A DNA stretch of 64,000 bases from NCBI GenBank assembly GCA_022266195.1, contig WHVY01000002.1, forward strand, positions 5,967,001 through 6,031,000. Direction: 5' to 3'. The stretch comes from Tetranychus cinnabarinus (taxonomy: Eukaryota; Arthropoda; Arachnida; Trombidiformes; Tetranychidae). The position numbers and the translations under genes are program-made. Position 1 is the first letter of the stretch. The number at the start of each line of letters is the position of its first letter. The notes beneath the pieces were generated by a model. That model searched no databases, was not told the origin of the DNA, and saw nothing but the letters and a program-made list of their open reading frames with translations. Positions 37,811-50,671 of this stretch are shown here, piece by piece.

Positions 37811-40369
37811 ATGGGAAAGACCGGCTCAGAAAACTTTCGAAAGATCAATCTGAAGAAAAAGGTGTTCTGTTCCAGAGGATTTAAAAAAACCAATGTGAGG
37901 AATTTCAAGAGGAAAGCCTGGAAAGCAAAGTATAAAGGTAGATCCAGTACATGTTTCGTCTGTGGTGAAGAAGGGCATTGGGCTAATGCTTGTCCCAATA
38001 AAGATCAGATCAAGGAAACTTTTGCCAGTGATGCACTCGATGACTCAGCTGAATTGGATGCTCTTCTTGATGATGATCTTGACCTGCAAACTCTGACTTT
38101 ACCAACAGTTACACCAATTTTACCCGAAGACGGAGACTATACACCGCTAATAGATGAAGCTCTGGATGAATTTGGGTTCGCGCAATTCAGGCCAAATCAA
38201 CGTGAAACGATTAAGAGAATTTTACAAGGTCAATCCACTTTACTCATTTCAAGCACTGGATCCGGGAAATCTTTGTGTTATCAACTGCCAGCTTATATTT
38301 TATGGAAACGCAAAAAGTACATTACACTAGTTGTGTCACCTCTCATTTCTTTGATGGAAGATCAATTGGTTAATTTACCCAAACCAATGACAGCAGTTTG
38401 CCTTCATAGTGGACTCAAGTCTGAAAAAAAGGAGAACAATTTGAATCTTTTAAGAAAAGGATATGCTCAGGTATTGTTCATCAGTCCTGAATATATTGTT
38501 GGAGGGTCAAATTTCCATGAACTTGCTACTTTACCGCTGATTGCTTTTACCTGTATCGACGAAGCACATTGTCTTTCCGAATGGTCACACAATTTTCGCC
38601 CGTCCTATCTTCAACTTTATAGGGTTTTGAAAGAGAAACTCAATATTAAAACATTTCTAGCCCTGACAGCGACTGCAACTTACGATACCTGCCTGCAAAT
38701 CACAAAGAATTTAGGAATCACAAGAAATGATATAATAGGTATCACCAAGATTCCTCAGAATCTTATTTTGTCTGTATCGCGTGATACGGATAAAGATAAC
38801 GCTCTGATTGAACTATTGAAAAGTAAAAAAATGCGGAACTTGGAGTCAATAATTGTCTATTGCACCCGACGAGACGATACAGTTCGATTAGCATCATTTA
38901 TCAGGACTAGTATGCAAGACTGCAAATCAGATAATAAATCACTTACTTGGGATGCCAGACCTTATCATGCGGGATTGCCACCTGATGAAAAGAATCGCGT
39001 ACAAAAATTTTTTATCACTGGTAAAGTTCGTGTTGTTGTGGCTACAATTGCCTTTGGTATGGGTATCAATAAATCAAACGTGCGAGCTATCATTCATTAT
39101 AACTTACCAAAGAGCTTTGAAAGCTATGTTCAAGAAATTGGGCGAGCTGGTCGAGATTATTCTTTGGCTTACTGTCACCTATTTCTTGATCCATTATGCA
39201 AAGACCTATTTGAATTAAAGAAATACGTTTTCTCCAATAGCTGCGACCGTTTAAGTATCGAGAAATTAGTTGGTAAACTCTTCAAGAAATGTAAATGCGA
39301 TACTCTGGGTAATGGCGATGATATGAATGAGAGCGAAGACGAAGAAGATGATAAAAAGTCAAAAGAGAACAATGAAGATGAAAACATGGAGAAGGCAGCG
39401 ACTAATTCAGAAATACAATGCCCTGGACATGAGGTAGCCTTGCCTATTGATGAACTGACTATGGATTTGGATATGAAAGAAGAGAACATTCTCACGTTAA
39501 TTTCATTCCTTGAATTGAATTACCCTGAGAAAAATGTCACCATATTACCTTCAGGCTATTCAAATTGTAGATTGCTTTCATATATTGATGGGTTTGCTGG
39601 TCTAAAAGAGATGGCTAGCAAATGTCCTCCAGTTGCTGTTGCAATGGCGTTACGAAAAAACAAAACTGAGGAGAGTAACATGCTTGAATTCAATTTCATC
39701 GATATCGCTACAATGCTGGGTCTTCCATCAGCTGAAGTTCGCCGACAGCTTAGATCTTTAGAATGGAACACGCTTCCTGATGGACGAAAAACTCGTGGTA
39801 AAGCTCGAATAGAGTTAACGAAATTATCCATAAAAGTTAAGGCACCCGGTAACTTGAAACAGACTGAGCTTGATGATATCATCGATTTCCTATACAATTA
39901 TGTATCATCCCAAGAAAGAGTTGAAATCAACCGATTAGACTACATTTATGATACTTTTACCAAATTCTCATTGCCAACCTGTGTTGATAAAATAGACTTG
40001 AAGAAAAGCAATCAATTGAAAGAAACGTTGAACAAATATTTCTCTCATGGATTCCAAGAAAGTGAATGTGTTTTCAACTTGAAGACTGTCTTAAATGCGA
40101 AAAATCTTCAATCCAAAATTAATTCAAGGCAAATTGCCGAACCCTGTGATATTGACCAGATACATCGTGATATCAGACATCTTATCAATATGCATGGAGA
40201 GTATAACTGGACTCCACGAGCAGTTGCCCGAATCCTTCAAGGTATCTCTAGTCCTAGGTTCCCGGCTGAAATTTGGGGAAAAGTTTATCAATTTTGGAGA
40301 GCCCATGTTAATCTTGATTTTTATACATTGTTACAAATTGCTGAAGAGGAACTCACTCGTATTTCATGA
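37811..40369 (+). CDS. RECQL4: RecQ-family DNA helicase, RECQL4 type
   Basis: ATP-dependent 3'-5' DNA helicase of the RECQL4 branch, which acts in replication initiation and repair. The single-exon frame gives 852 residues. The N-terminus has the basic RECQL4 motif INLKKKVFCSRGFKK and a CCHC zinc knuckle, CFVCGEEGHWANAC, near residues 54-67. The helicase core follows: Walker A STGSGKSLCYQLP, DEAH in IDEAHCLSEWSHNFRP, LTATAT, then YHAGLPPDEKNRVQ, VVVATIAFGMGINKSNVRA and the QEIGRAGRD motif VI. A 30-residue acidic stretch (near 505-535) precedes the C-terminal region; no classic RQC zinc site is seen, as expected for RECQL4. The N-terminal Sld2-like region is much shorter than in vertebrates. 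TTTTTTCAG ends 2 nt before the ATG, so an upstream exon (UTR or coding) is likely. Confidence 0.94.
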   Translation: MGKTGSENFRKINLKKKVFCSRGFKKTNVRNFKRKAWKAKYKGRSSTCFVCGEEGHWANACPNKDQIKETFASDALDDSAELDALLDDDLDLQTLTLPTVTPILPEDGDYTPLIDEALDEFGFAQFRPNQRETIKRILQGQSTLLISSTGSGKSLCYQLPAYILWKRKKYITLVVSPLISLMEDQLVNLPKPMTAVCLHSGLKSEKKENNLNLLRKGYAQVLFISPEYIVGGSNFHELATLPLIAFTCIDEAHCLSEWSHNFRPSYLQLYRVLKEKLNIKTFLALTATATYDTCLQITKNLGITRNDIIGITKIPQNLILSVSRDTDKDNALIELLKSKKMRNLESIIVYCTRRDDTVRLASFIRTSMQDCKSDNKSLTWDARPYHAGLPPDEKNRVQKFFITGKVRVVVATIAFGMGINKSNVRAIIHYNLPKSFESYVQEIGRAGRDYSLAYCHLFLDPLCKDLFELKKYVFSNSCDRLSIEKLVGKLFKKCKCDTLGNGDDMNESEDEEDDKKSKENNEDENMEKAATNSEIQCPGHEVALPIDELTMDLDMKEENILTLISFLELNYPEKNVTILPSGYSNCRLLSYIDGFAGLKEMASKCPPVAVAMALRKNKTEESNMLEFNFIDIATMLGLPSAEVRRQLRSLEWNTLPDGRKTRGKARIELTKLSIKVKAPGNLKQTELDDIIDFLYNYVSSQERVEINRLDYIYDTFTKFSLPTCVDKIDLKKSNQLKETLNKYFSHGFQESECVFNLKTVLNAKNLQSKINSRQIAEPCDIDQIHRDIRHLINMHGEYNWTPRAVARILQGISSPRFPAEIWGKVYQFWRAHVNLDFYTLLQIAEEELTRIS

Positions 40370-40889
40370 AAATATTTCCAATCATCGAACAATCTTAAAT
40401 TTTTTATTTTCAAATGTAATTCTTTATCAAACGTTTTTAATGGACTAAAGTTTTTACTTTACTTTTAATCACTTGAGTTTGTTACAATTTCCAACATTTT
40501 TAAGAACCACATCAGCTTGTAAAATATGCATCATAATTTCTGAAAAATTAAACGTTTATAATTATCGACTCAATTATCCACTATTAAATTCATTTTCGTG
40601 TAAAATAATTATTTCGATAGCTATTGAGCTCGTCGTAATATTAAATAATTTATTGCGATCATTGTGTCGAGGGAAATATTTCAGATAATGTCATTAAAAT
40701 CTCAAATATATTATCAATTAGGAAATAATGCATTCTAGAAAAAAACGTACATTGGAGTTTTGATCCAAATCAAGAGCGAAGATTCAGTAAAACCAAGACA
40801 ACTGAAATAATTCATCGTATTTCAATTACAATTATTCAGCTTTTATCTGAAAGACCAGAATCTATTTATCTTTGATTATTTACATTTAT

Positions 40890-41690
40890 TGATCAAAATG
40901 TCTCTTCTAGTAACTGTCACAGTAACACTAGTCGAATGTTTAGGATAACCTTTACTCTTCATTGCTTTCTATTCAGGGTTAGTTTCATGCACACGAAACT
41001 AATTGTCATCATAATATTCGCTACGACCTACATTATGTCTAATTTTTCATCTTATCCCATTCAGTATCATTTTCATTCCATTTCGATCTTCACCATTTCT
41101 TCCTCAACTATTGTAATGTTTTCTTTGTATGTATCACTATTTTGGATTACTGATCACCTTACCATTTTTAAACCTTGGATCCATTTGGATTAACATAATT
41201 TCATATTTCAATCAGTGGTTATCAATGTAATTACAATTTTGTTTCATCACTCCTTGTTTATAAATTTAATTTAAATCTTGCTGGATTCTCAATTACAAGT
41301 CAACATCCTTCAATGGATTATTATTGGAACCAATTCCGAATGGAGTTTCCGGAGATATTTTAAAAGATGAATTAACGAGTAAGTTTAAATCTAATGAATT
41401 CATCTTATTATCAATATTAAAAACAATCTCTTATAAACAAGTATTGAGCTTCTGAGGATATTTGCTGTGAAACAAAAGGAAACTTTCATGGTAATCGTTT
41501 CAACTGGTTGTGTTATTTTTCAATGTGATACATTAGTTATTAATATTAATACTTGAAACAATTTCAGATATATTATCGATTCCTCAATCATTCTATCATC
41601 GATTCCATTAAATTATAATTTTTCCTTGTTTTCAATGTAACTTATTTTTTCATCATAACCATAGATTGATGAATGAACTCTTGTATTTAT
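40890..41690 (+). pseudogene. Calponin/Mp20-like pseudogene (copy of the 54.2-kb gene)
   Basis: This stretch follows the functional gene at 54198-55378. TTATTGATCAAAATGTCTCT at 40886-40905 matches that gene's start. The next 200 bp match its first intron, including an identical run around GGGTTAGTTTCATGCACACG. At 41277-41390 is a degraded exon 2: an 11-nt deletion after CTTGCTGG, then CAATGGATTATTATTGGAACC in place of CAATGGATTGCAGCCATTGT. At 41645-41685 the exon 3 acceptor and first codons (ACCATAGATTGATGAA) remain. The rest of exon 3 and exon 4 are absent. Exon 1 also diverges after about 4 codons. It cannot encode a calponin. Confidence 0.85.
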
Positions 41691-42974
41691 TCAAATCAAT
41701 CATTTTCTGAATTTTACATCAAGTTAAAAAATTATTTATCACAAGTGCAAGTGAAATTTTCCCTCAGCTAAAGGATTTTGAATAAACTTGATTTTAAGGC
41801 GAAATGATCGCTCGTTTTCTGGTTATAAAAAAAGTGTTAACTTTTTTTGTTTAAATGCTGCTTGATTAGATTTACAGTTAATCTGTTTTTGTTGAAATAG
41901 AGATCAGATATAAATAGAGAGAAATCTAACTCTTACTACAGCGATGTAAGTATGGCTTAAACTTATTTGATTAGCAAAATCTATTAATAAAATAACATAG
42001 TAATGGAGTAAATTTTAACTCAAGAATTTAGAATCATGCGACTGCGAATTTGAAGCTCAGTGAATGAGATGATCAACAAAGAGGCAAAGTTATGAAGATG
42101 ATGACGTTTGCTTTATCTTTCTTTTCTTTCTTTCTCTTTTCTTCCATTCGCCACACCATGGTTTCATCTAGAATATAGTCTTTAATGATAATTCCGTATT
42201 ATCAATGAAAAAAAAACGATCTTGAACATCGATGAACGAAAAGTTTGCCTTTTACCTTTCAATAATAAAAGGCTCCAAATGATTGTTTCTCCTCATCCAA
42301 ATCATGTAAGTTATTGTTTAAATTAACCAACAACAATACTCATCCATACATGGGAATAACAATTTAATTCTTGTTAAATCTGTTTTCATTAGCAGTTTCA
42401 ATCATTTTCACCTGGAACGGATGTTTCCAATCAACTGGATTAATAGTTTTACTTGATTGTTTCCTGACAAAATATTTGCGATCAATTGTTGTTCACATCA
42501 AAGTGTTTTTTCTGCCTAAAAAGTGAAACCCAGATGAAAACTATTGTGAATCATTTACAAAATAACCTGATAACAATCAAGTTACTTGAAGATTTAAAGC
42601 TATAATCCATCTTAACCAATACTTCGAAACCAATCAAACGATATGAACCCAGTTCACAAAACTTTAACCAATCGATGCTCACATGAGCTCAACGATCATT
42701 TTCCAATTCTTCGTCCCATGCTCGTCACGATAAATCATCTAATTTAATTGTTTGCTTCAAGAAAGACATCAACAAGTTTCCAGTTTTCCTCTTTATTTTC
42801 CTAGTCTTCCTATCTTCAGTTGATCTCTTCATTTCTGTGTGTTTCGTATTCATCATCTTAAGTGTCCTCCTTTTTTCCTCTCCTTTTCCAATTTTTGTTT
42901 CTTGGTGACACTTTTTTTTATTATCCTTTCCTCTGTCTATCTTTTTTGGTTCAACAAAAAGAACATAAAGAATC
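41691..42974. other. Intergenic and 5' flank of the MTCL/SOGA-like gene
   Basis: About 1.3 kb with no supported frame. It should contain the promoter and 5' UTR of the downstream gene. The minus frame 42725-43015 is a composition artefact of a pyrimidine-rich tract (42750-42960) before the start codon. Confidence 0.45.
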
Positions 42975-45900
42975 ATGGATCGAGGTGAAGGAACAACTTT
43001 GTCTCTTAAAGCCAAATTGAAAGCATCTGAGAAATTGGTTGCAGAGTTAACTCAGGAAAACCAAGAGATCAAGAGGGAAGTTAAGTTGTTAGCTCAAGAA
43101 TTGGAAGAGCTCCATGATACCTTTCGAGAAGACCAGGTCTCTGAGTTTAGAGATATAAAACGTGAATTAGAGGCAACAACCAAAAATTGTCGTGTTCTTC
43201 AATTTAAGCTTAAAAAATCGGAACGTTTAAATGAGCAACTGGTTGCGGACAAGACTGCGTTGGAAAAAAAGATCAATGATCTTTTGGAGACGTCCAAAGT
43301 ATCCTTTGATAAACAGAAGATGAGAGACATGGAAAATGAACTTTATATAGCTAAAGAGGTTTCACTAAAGCTACACAGTGAGATAAATGACATCAAGAAT
43401 GAGAAATGTAGACTAGAAAATGCATTGATGGAAGCTCACACTGGTTCGCCTGTTCCACCATCATTGCCATCGACACCAACACCAAATAAAGATTACGAGG
43501 AGGTTGTCCGCAGTCTTTGTGATACAATGGAAAGAGAAAAGGATTTACAGGAACAGTTGAAATTTGCTGAAGAAGAAAATCGAACGATTAGGAAAAAGTT
43601 GACAAATTTAGAACAAGAAAATGATATATTAATGGCTCAAATTAAAAGAATGGCAAACAAACAAAGGTCTGGTGGCAGCTGTAAAGACAAAGGTATTGGA
43701 GGACGAGGAGGCTCAGGTGATGATGACAGTGATGAATTGAATGTTGATGAGATGAAATTACAACTGGAATTGTATGAACAGGAGATTGCTATACTTAGGA
43801 AAAAGAGCGATGAAATTGTCCAAGAAAATGATAATCTAACCCAAGAAGTTAAATATTTGCAAGAAAAATTGGTATCACAGCCATTGACCAAAGTAGAAAT
43901 ACCCGAAATTCCTCCTGGTTCTCCTCCCAATGTAATCTATGAACACAAAATACGGATACTTGAAACAGAAGCTCGTGAATTGAGGAAGAAATTGGTTGAC
44001 CGGGAAAAAGAGGTTGATAACTTGAGAACAGAGTTGGAGGTTCATCGAAGAAAAGCATCCAAAGTAATGGTGAGAAGTCGATCACTTGAATCAGAAGCTG
44101 CTGTTGATTTAAAACGACAACTGCAACTAGTTGAACAAGAAGCATCCATTTTAAGACAAAAGATTATCACTTTGGAGGGAGAAAATGAAAAGTTGAACGG
44201 TGAAAACAAAAGGTTACAGTTACGAGTGTCGAGAAGGCCTCCTCCAGGTCCGGTGGATCAACTACAGATTGAAAATATTGAACTAAAGACCAAAATATCC
44301 GAATTAGAAAAACGTTGTGATTCTTTCAAAGGCGAATTGGTAGCATCCAAATCATCGACAAACCTGGCTACAATCATCCAAGATTTTAAGAAACCATTAA
44401 AAGACATTGCATCGGCAGAAAAAGATGTCATCAATGGGTTGAGAAAACAAATTTCCATAAAAGAGGACGAAGAGGTACAGTTGAAGAGAAAGATAGCAAC
44501 GCTTGAAACTGAGGTCTCCAAATTAACCATGGACAATCGAAAGATAAAAGAGCTGCTCAATTATAAGAAGACGCCAATGAGGGTAATCAAAGAATCAGCA
44601 ACTAGACTTGAATTGAAAGAGATATGTCGCCAAATGGAGGATGAAATAAGCAAACTTCAAGTTTCTTTGAATGCAAAAGAAAAAATGAATGAAAATCTTG
44701 AAGATGAACTGGCAGAAACCAAGAAAAGCTTAGAGATGGCTCAAGTTGACATAAGATCCAAAGACAATCGACTGTCCTCTACTTTATCACAGTCGGAAGA
44801 ATCATCAGCACAGCTTAAAGAAGAACTGGAAAAAGAACGTGAAACAGTTAAAAATTTGAACGAAAAACTGCAATTGCTGAGCAAAAATAAATCTGATGTT
44901 ACATTTGTAAATAAGGTACAGTCACTGGAAGCCGAAAAGAAGCAGTTGCTTAAAAACATTTGCAACATTGAGTCAGAATTGTTGAAAGAGAAAAGTAAAG
45001 CCAATGAGTCAAAGGACAAATTAACCAGCATTCAAAAGGAAAAGAAAGAAGCTGTTGATAACTGGAAAAGGCTGGAAGAAGAAAAGAAACGACTTGAAAA
45101 GGAATTGGTTGATACTCGAAGTAAATTAAACCAGGTACAAAAGGAATTGACTGGCTTGAGTAGACAATTAGAAGCTAAACAAGATCAAATTGCTAGGTCG
45201 CAAGAGGTAGTTGATCAGCTAAAAGAACAGGTAAGCTACTTTTTGCTTTTCGATTTTCACATTAAACCAGTTCAGATACAACATAGTCTTAAATATTTCA
45301 GGTTTTTACTGTAAAACACAATCAAAACAATCGTCAATTTATGCACGAATCGGCAAAAATGGGTAAAAATTAATTTCCTTCAAATTGAGACTCAGTTTAC
45401 CCTTAGTTTGTAGGAACATAAAAATGAACCCATTCGTGCAATCAAAAGATTTCTCTGGTCGATAATTCTCGAGAAAATCGGGTTCAAAGCTTAAATTTGC
45501 AATGCTTTTTGTACAATCGTGGAAGCAGATTTTGTATGAAGAAATTGCATTTCATTCATTCAGAGCTACCAACACTTTAGAAGGGTTGAAATAGTCAACT
45601 ATCACGTTTGTTACTAAAAAGACACAGTTGTAAGATTTATGCACAAATTGACACAAATGGACAAAAACGGGTATTTCTTTCGAGTTTAGACTTTGTTGGT
45701 TTGTAGGGACTTATGCACTGAGGCCATTTGTGCAATTAGAAGATTCCTCTGGTCAATAATTCTCGAGAAATTCGGGTTCAAAGCTTAAACTTGGAACGCT
45801 TTTTGTGCAACTATGGAAGCAGGTTTGCTCGTGAAACTCACAGTACTGATGTAACTTTTGATGACCAACCAGAAAATGAACTTATTTCGAGAATTATAAC

Positions 45901-48900
45901 TTTCAGTTTTTTATAAAACAGATCAGTTCGATTTTTAGTTAAACCGAAGTCTTTCTGTGACCGTAATAGTTAGAAAGCTGAAATTTGTTACTTGTCCATG
46001 GAAATTGTTGATACACATCATGGATTGAATAATTTTAACAATTTAACAACAATTCTCTTGATTTCGGCCATTTGCCTAAAAACTTTTAGCCTCAATATTT
46101 CGGAAATGGTATCATCTACAATCATCATTCTTTCAACCAAACATAAGATTTATTATGAATTATAACAGCATATGACTGAATACCGAAAAACATTTGAGCT
46201 AATTCATTTAATAACGAAGATTCTTCTAACGCATAAGATTTGTGTTTAGCTTTATTAATCAAGCCACACATCTGACAACATAAATAATAAAATGCTATAA
46301 CTTTTTCACTCTGATCTTGGATGAGCTAATATTTCAATATTTCATAGTGCAGAATAAAATCTAATGTTTATTGAAAGAATGGTGATTGTAGATGATACCA
46401 TTCCCGAAATATTGAGGCTAGAAGTTTTTAGGTAAATGGCCAAAATCGAGAGAACTGTTGATAAATTGAAAAAAGTGTTCGTGCATTGATATGTAGCAAC
46501 AATTCTCATCGACACTTAATAGGTTTCAGCTCTCTAACTCTTACGGCCACAGAATGCGGCCGGTTAAACCTGAAATCGAACTTGATCAGTTTTACAAAAA
46601 CGGAAAATGTTATTCCGCTAAATAAGACCATTTTATGGTTGATGATCAAAAGATGCATTAGTAAAATAAGTTTTGTGCCAAAATCTGCTTCCTTAGCTGA
46701 ATAAAAGGCGATCAAAGTTTAAACTTTGATCTCGATTTTTCAGAAAACTGTCCATCGGATGAATTAGATAATAGTACTAATGGACTCAGTTTCAATGCCC
46801 CTATAAATCCACCGAGTCTCAACTCTGCACTCAAATGCTCGAGCATTTGGCATTAGTTTTTGCATTTCATTTGCAAGTTAAACCAGAAAATTGGTTTATT
46901 TACCAAGAAATGGGTTGAGATGAGTTTACTTTGTTGAATAAGTTGTTTCTTGTACATTTAAAACCCAAAAATCATGACCGCAATACGCTAATGAAGAGTT
47001 ATTGAATTGAATTGAATTAGTAATCAGTTGAGAATCAAATTGGTGAAAGAATGATGATTGTAGGTGATGCCATTCTCGAAAAATTGAGGCTAGAAGTTTT
47101 TAGGTAAATGGCCGAAATCAAGAGAATTGTTGTTAAATTGTTAAAATTATTCAATCCATGATGTGTATCAACAATTTATAAGTGCTAATTATAAGTTTCA
47201 GCTAGCTAACTCTTTCGGCCATAGAATTTGGTCGTTTTGACTGAAAATCGAATTGATCTGTTTTGAAGGAAACAGAAAATCTTATTCCTCGCAATAATTG
47301 TCTTTTCTGGTTAACTATCAAAAGTTACGTCAGTAAAATGAGTTTCATGACTAAATATACTTCCATAATCGTACAAAAAGCCTTGCAAGTTTAGACTTCG
47401 AACCCGATTTTCTCGAAAACTTTTCATCACAGATATCTTAAAATCACACCAATGGACTCAATTTTCATGTTCCTACAAACCAAACAGAGTCTCAATTTGA
47501 AAGCAATTGATTTTATCCGTTTTTGCCCATTTGTGTCAATTTGTGCATAAATGGGATAACTGTGTTAATTGTGTCTTTTTAGTGACAACCGATATTTCAT
47601 TATTTGTTTAATATATGCTTACGCTCGAATGATGAAATATCGAAGTCTGATCTCATGAATATTCACCAATCTTTATTTTTATCACAGCTGGATGAGGAGA
47701 GACGAAGTACAAGTTTCACAGTATCACTTAAGCCAAAAACAACCAAAGAAACTAGTGAATCGGAAGGTTTGATCAAAAAGATTGCTGAATTGGAATCCAA
47801 AAATAATAACTTGGAAAGAGAACTGGAAAGGATAACTCGAGATACACGCAACAAGGAACTAACGGTCAAAAAAGAATTGGAAAAGCAACTCGATTCCCTC
47901 CAGGAAGAATGCAAACAAGCTAAGGAAGAGTTGACTTCCATTCGAGGTGAAAATGGTAACCTGAAAACTAAGGTTAATCAACTTAATCAACAAATAGAAA
48001 AGTTAACCACCGAGACAAAGGAAAGTGCAGATAAACATCGTAAACTGTTGGTCTCTAGTAAAAAGGAAAAGGACGAATTACTATCGAAACTATCTGATCA
48101 AGAATCCCAATTAAGAATGGAACAGAGGAGAAGAGAGAAAATTGAAAAGGAAAATGATTTGGCCCTTAAAAATAAAGAAGAAAATCTTTTACAAGCTCGT
48201 GAAAGAATCTATCGTTTAGAACGTGAAATTAAACGAATGGAAATTCTGAGTGAACAAGAAAGACGAGACAATGAAATTAAACTTTCCAATCTGAATCGGG
48301 AAGTGGTTAAAGCAAAGCAAGAGTATGATGATCTTACTTCTCGATACGAAGTGTTGGAGCAAGAGTTTGTTTCCATGAAATCTAAATTGCTCAACGAAAA
48401 GGATAATTTAATGGAAACTTTGAACAGCATCAAACGTTCCTATGAAGAGAAATGTGCTGAATTGAAAGCTTTCAGAGATTCTATGAATTCAAAGCAAGAA
48501 GATTGGATAAAAGAGAAACTCGATTACCAAGAAAAGCTGTCTGAATTAGAGGCACGAATGAGAAAAGGCTCGGATAGCGACTCTGAAAGATCCAAGTTGA
48601 GGATTTCTCTCAATGATAAAGAGAAACAGTTGGACGAATATGTTAAAAAGGAAAAGGAATGGACCAAAGAGAATCAACGATTAAAAGATCAACTAGCCGA
48701 GTCGGGACAAGATTCAAAACGAGGTTCAACCAGTCTAAGTAGTCGACCAAAAATTTCCAAAGAGGTTCAAGATATGAAAAACAAAATGGATCATGCAGAG
48801 ACCTCACATCGTGGTGAAATCGCTGCTCTAAGAGCTGAATATGAATCTCGAATGAAACTGATGAGAGATGAAATAACAATGTTGCTCAGTGAAAGGGATC

Positions 48901-50671
48901 AACTGAGGGCTCGAGTTTATTTGGGCGAATCATCAGCTCACAAGGATGAAATGGAAGACATGAGAGCTTCCATGGAAACTTTGAGATCTCACTTGGAGCA
49001 AGCTCTATTGGAGAATCGTAATCTTAAAATTGAACATGCAGCTGAAAAGTCATCTTGGCAGATACAACTAGCTGAATTGAAAACACGTCTCAACCAAGCA
49101 GATGAGCAAAGTCTCATGGAAATGAGCCGTGGATCCGCCAGAAACTATGCCAAAACACGCTTGGAATTGGCATGGGAAAAGGAGAGGCAAGAAAATCAAA
49201 AGCTTCTCACAGATACACAGAGGTTGGTTGAAGATATGAAGAAGCGAGTTATATCGTTGGAAATTGCTCGAGAAAAGGAGAGAACTGAAGCAAGAGAACA
49301 ATTGAAGGAAATGAAAGTAATTATGGACAAAGAGCAAGAGGATACTCAGAAAAGAATTGGTGAACTTCAGTTGGATTTGATTGATCTGAGAGATTCTCAT
49401 GCAAGGATGAGATCTCAAAATGATCGGTTGAAACGTGAACGGTTAGCATTGGAAAAGGAACGAGAAGAATACAAATTGAGAATGTTTACAGCAATTTCAA
49501 TTGAAAATAAAGTCTCAGATTTGTGCCGTTCGTTTGACTCCATTATGAAAATGTTACCAGCTCCCGAATCATCAAACGACATTGAAGAAAAGTCAACCAC
49601 TGATTCTGGTTCCAATCAACCTGAAACACCGACACCTGTAGCTACTGGATTACAGAGACGTAGATCTCGGAAACGTCCTACTGAAGTGAACATGGAAGAG
49701 CTTAGGAAAGCGTTGGAAGATTTTAAAGTCAAAATAAGTGAACTGAGTAAAATAACAGTTTTCCGTGAAGGAGATTCTTTCCATAGAACCATCTCTTTCC
49801 GCCGTGCCATGTCTTCGTCTGACATGAATCCAGATTTAAATCCTTATTCTGTTAGAGGTTTACCTTCTGCATCGGTTGTCAGAGCTCCTCCTAGACCTAA
49901 AGCATTAGCTAAGAAGAGTTTATCTTTGGATCAAACAATGGGTGCAAATGGATCACAAGAACGTATCTGGGATTCGGGAGATGAAAGTCTTAATAGTACT
50001 CCTGGTTCTAGCATGACTAACCTTCGATATCCAAGTGCAGCCATTTATTTACACAGGGGAGGCTGTAGCTCAATATCAGGCTATGAATCAGAGTCGTCTT
50101 ATGGTCCAGACTCAGCTCGATGGACGCGAGAACGAAGTTATGGATCAGATGTTTCCGCACCGGCTGTAATATCTTCCAATACAAGTCGACCCAAGAAATC
50201 GATTTTTGGTTTGCTCAAGAAAACTCATTCAATTGAAAGTCCACCAACAAATGAAACGGGTCGAGAAAATCGAGACAAGAAAGAGTCTAGTTTAAGGTCC
50301 AAAATATCTAAAACGCTGAAAAAGACGCTGAGTAGGAGTAGTTCAAGTTTAACCAAGGAATCAAAAGACAATGTTCATGATAATGAACCAGTTTCTGGTT
50401 TAAGATCATTAACATCAAGAACAGATGGAGCAACAGCACTACCTTACCGAAGAGCTAATAGCAGTACACTCGGTCCCTCAGTCAAGCCACCTTTGGCTCA
50501 TGATGTAAGTTTAATCTTCAGTTTAAGTCAGAGCTCTAATCATATTTTCCCAACTTTCAGGTTTCCTCGACAAGCCGTGGATTAGCTCGACGTGAGAATC
50601 CAAGTGAACTGAACAACATTCGATCAAGCCTCCGAAGTGTAAACTCACTATCACGAAGTACCCGAGTATAA
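42975..50671 (+). CDS. MTCL/SOGA-family long coiled-coil protein
   Basis: Exons 42975..45230, 47688..50504 and 50561..50671, all phase 0, encode 1727 residues. Near residues 45-85 the block ELEATTKNCRVLQFKLKKSE matches the conserved MTCL/SOGA signature (…NCRILQYRLRKAERR…). Vertebrate MTCL proteins bind microtubules and organise Golgi-linked or polarised arrays; the role here is inferred. Nearly all of residues 1-1370 are heptad-rich coiled coil (LEEELAETKK-like), broken by Pro/Ser linkers. The C-terminal 350 residues are Ser/Arg-rich and probably disordered: SFRRAMSSSDMNPDLNPYS, RERSYGSDVSAP, KKSIFGLLKKTHSIE, and an end at …SLSRSTRV. Intron 1 (45231-47687) is 2457 bp, far longer than others here, because of a fold-back repeat. 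The start is the first ATG of the open frame. The alternative is a general tropomyosin/myosin-like coiled-coil protein, less likely given the signature. Confidence 0.82.
45330..47586. mobile_element. Nested fold-back (long-TIR) element in intron
   Basis: The intron of the MTCL/SOGA-like gene is almost wholly made of related arms. Left arm L runs about 45610-46165. Two reverse-complement arms follow: R' about 46345-46860 and R about 47035-47586. A partial extra left arm L' (about 45330-45530) directly repeats the outer part of L. The outermost motif TTACTAAAAAGACAC of L (about 45611) is mirrored by GTGTCTTTTTAGTGAC ending at 47586. The L/R' pair has a loop of about 180 bp. No transposase frame is present, so this is a non-autonomous fold-back or large MITE, probably two nested or tandem insertions. 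Arms are roughly 80-90% alike by eye, so it is not very recent. Confidence 0.8.

Noticed and set aside
42725..43015. 96-codon Lys-rich minus frame
   Set aside because: Arises from the pyrimidine-rich 5' leader of the plus-strand gene.
46486..46704. 72-codon frame inside the fold-back element
   Set aside because: Lies in a repeat arm, and the corresponding frame is not kept in the sister arm, so it is not a transposase.
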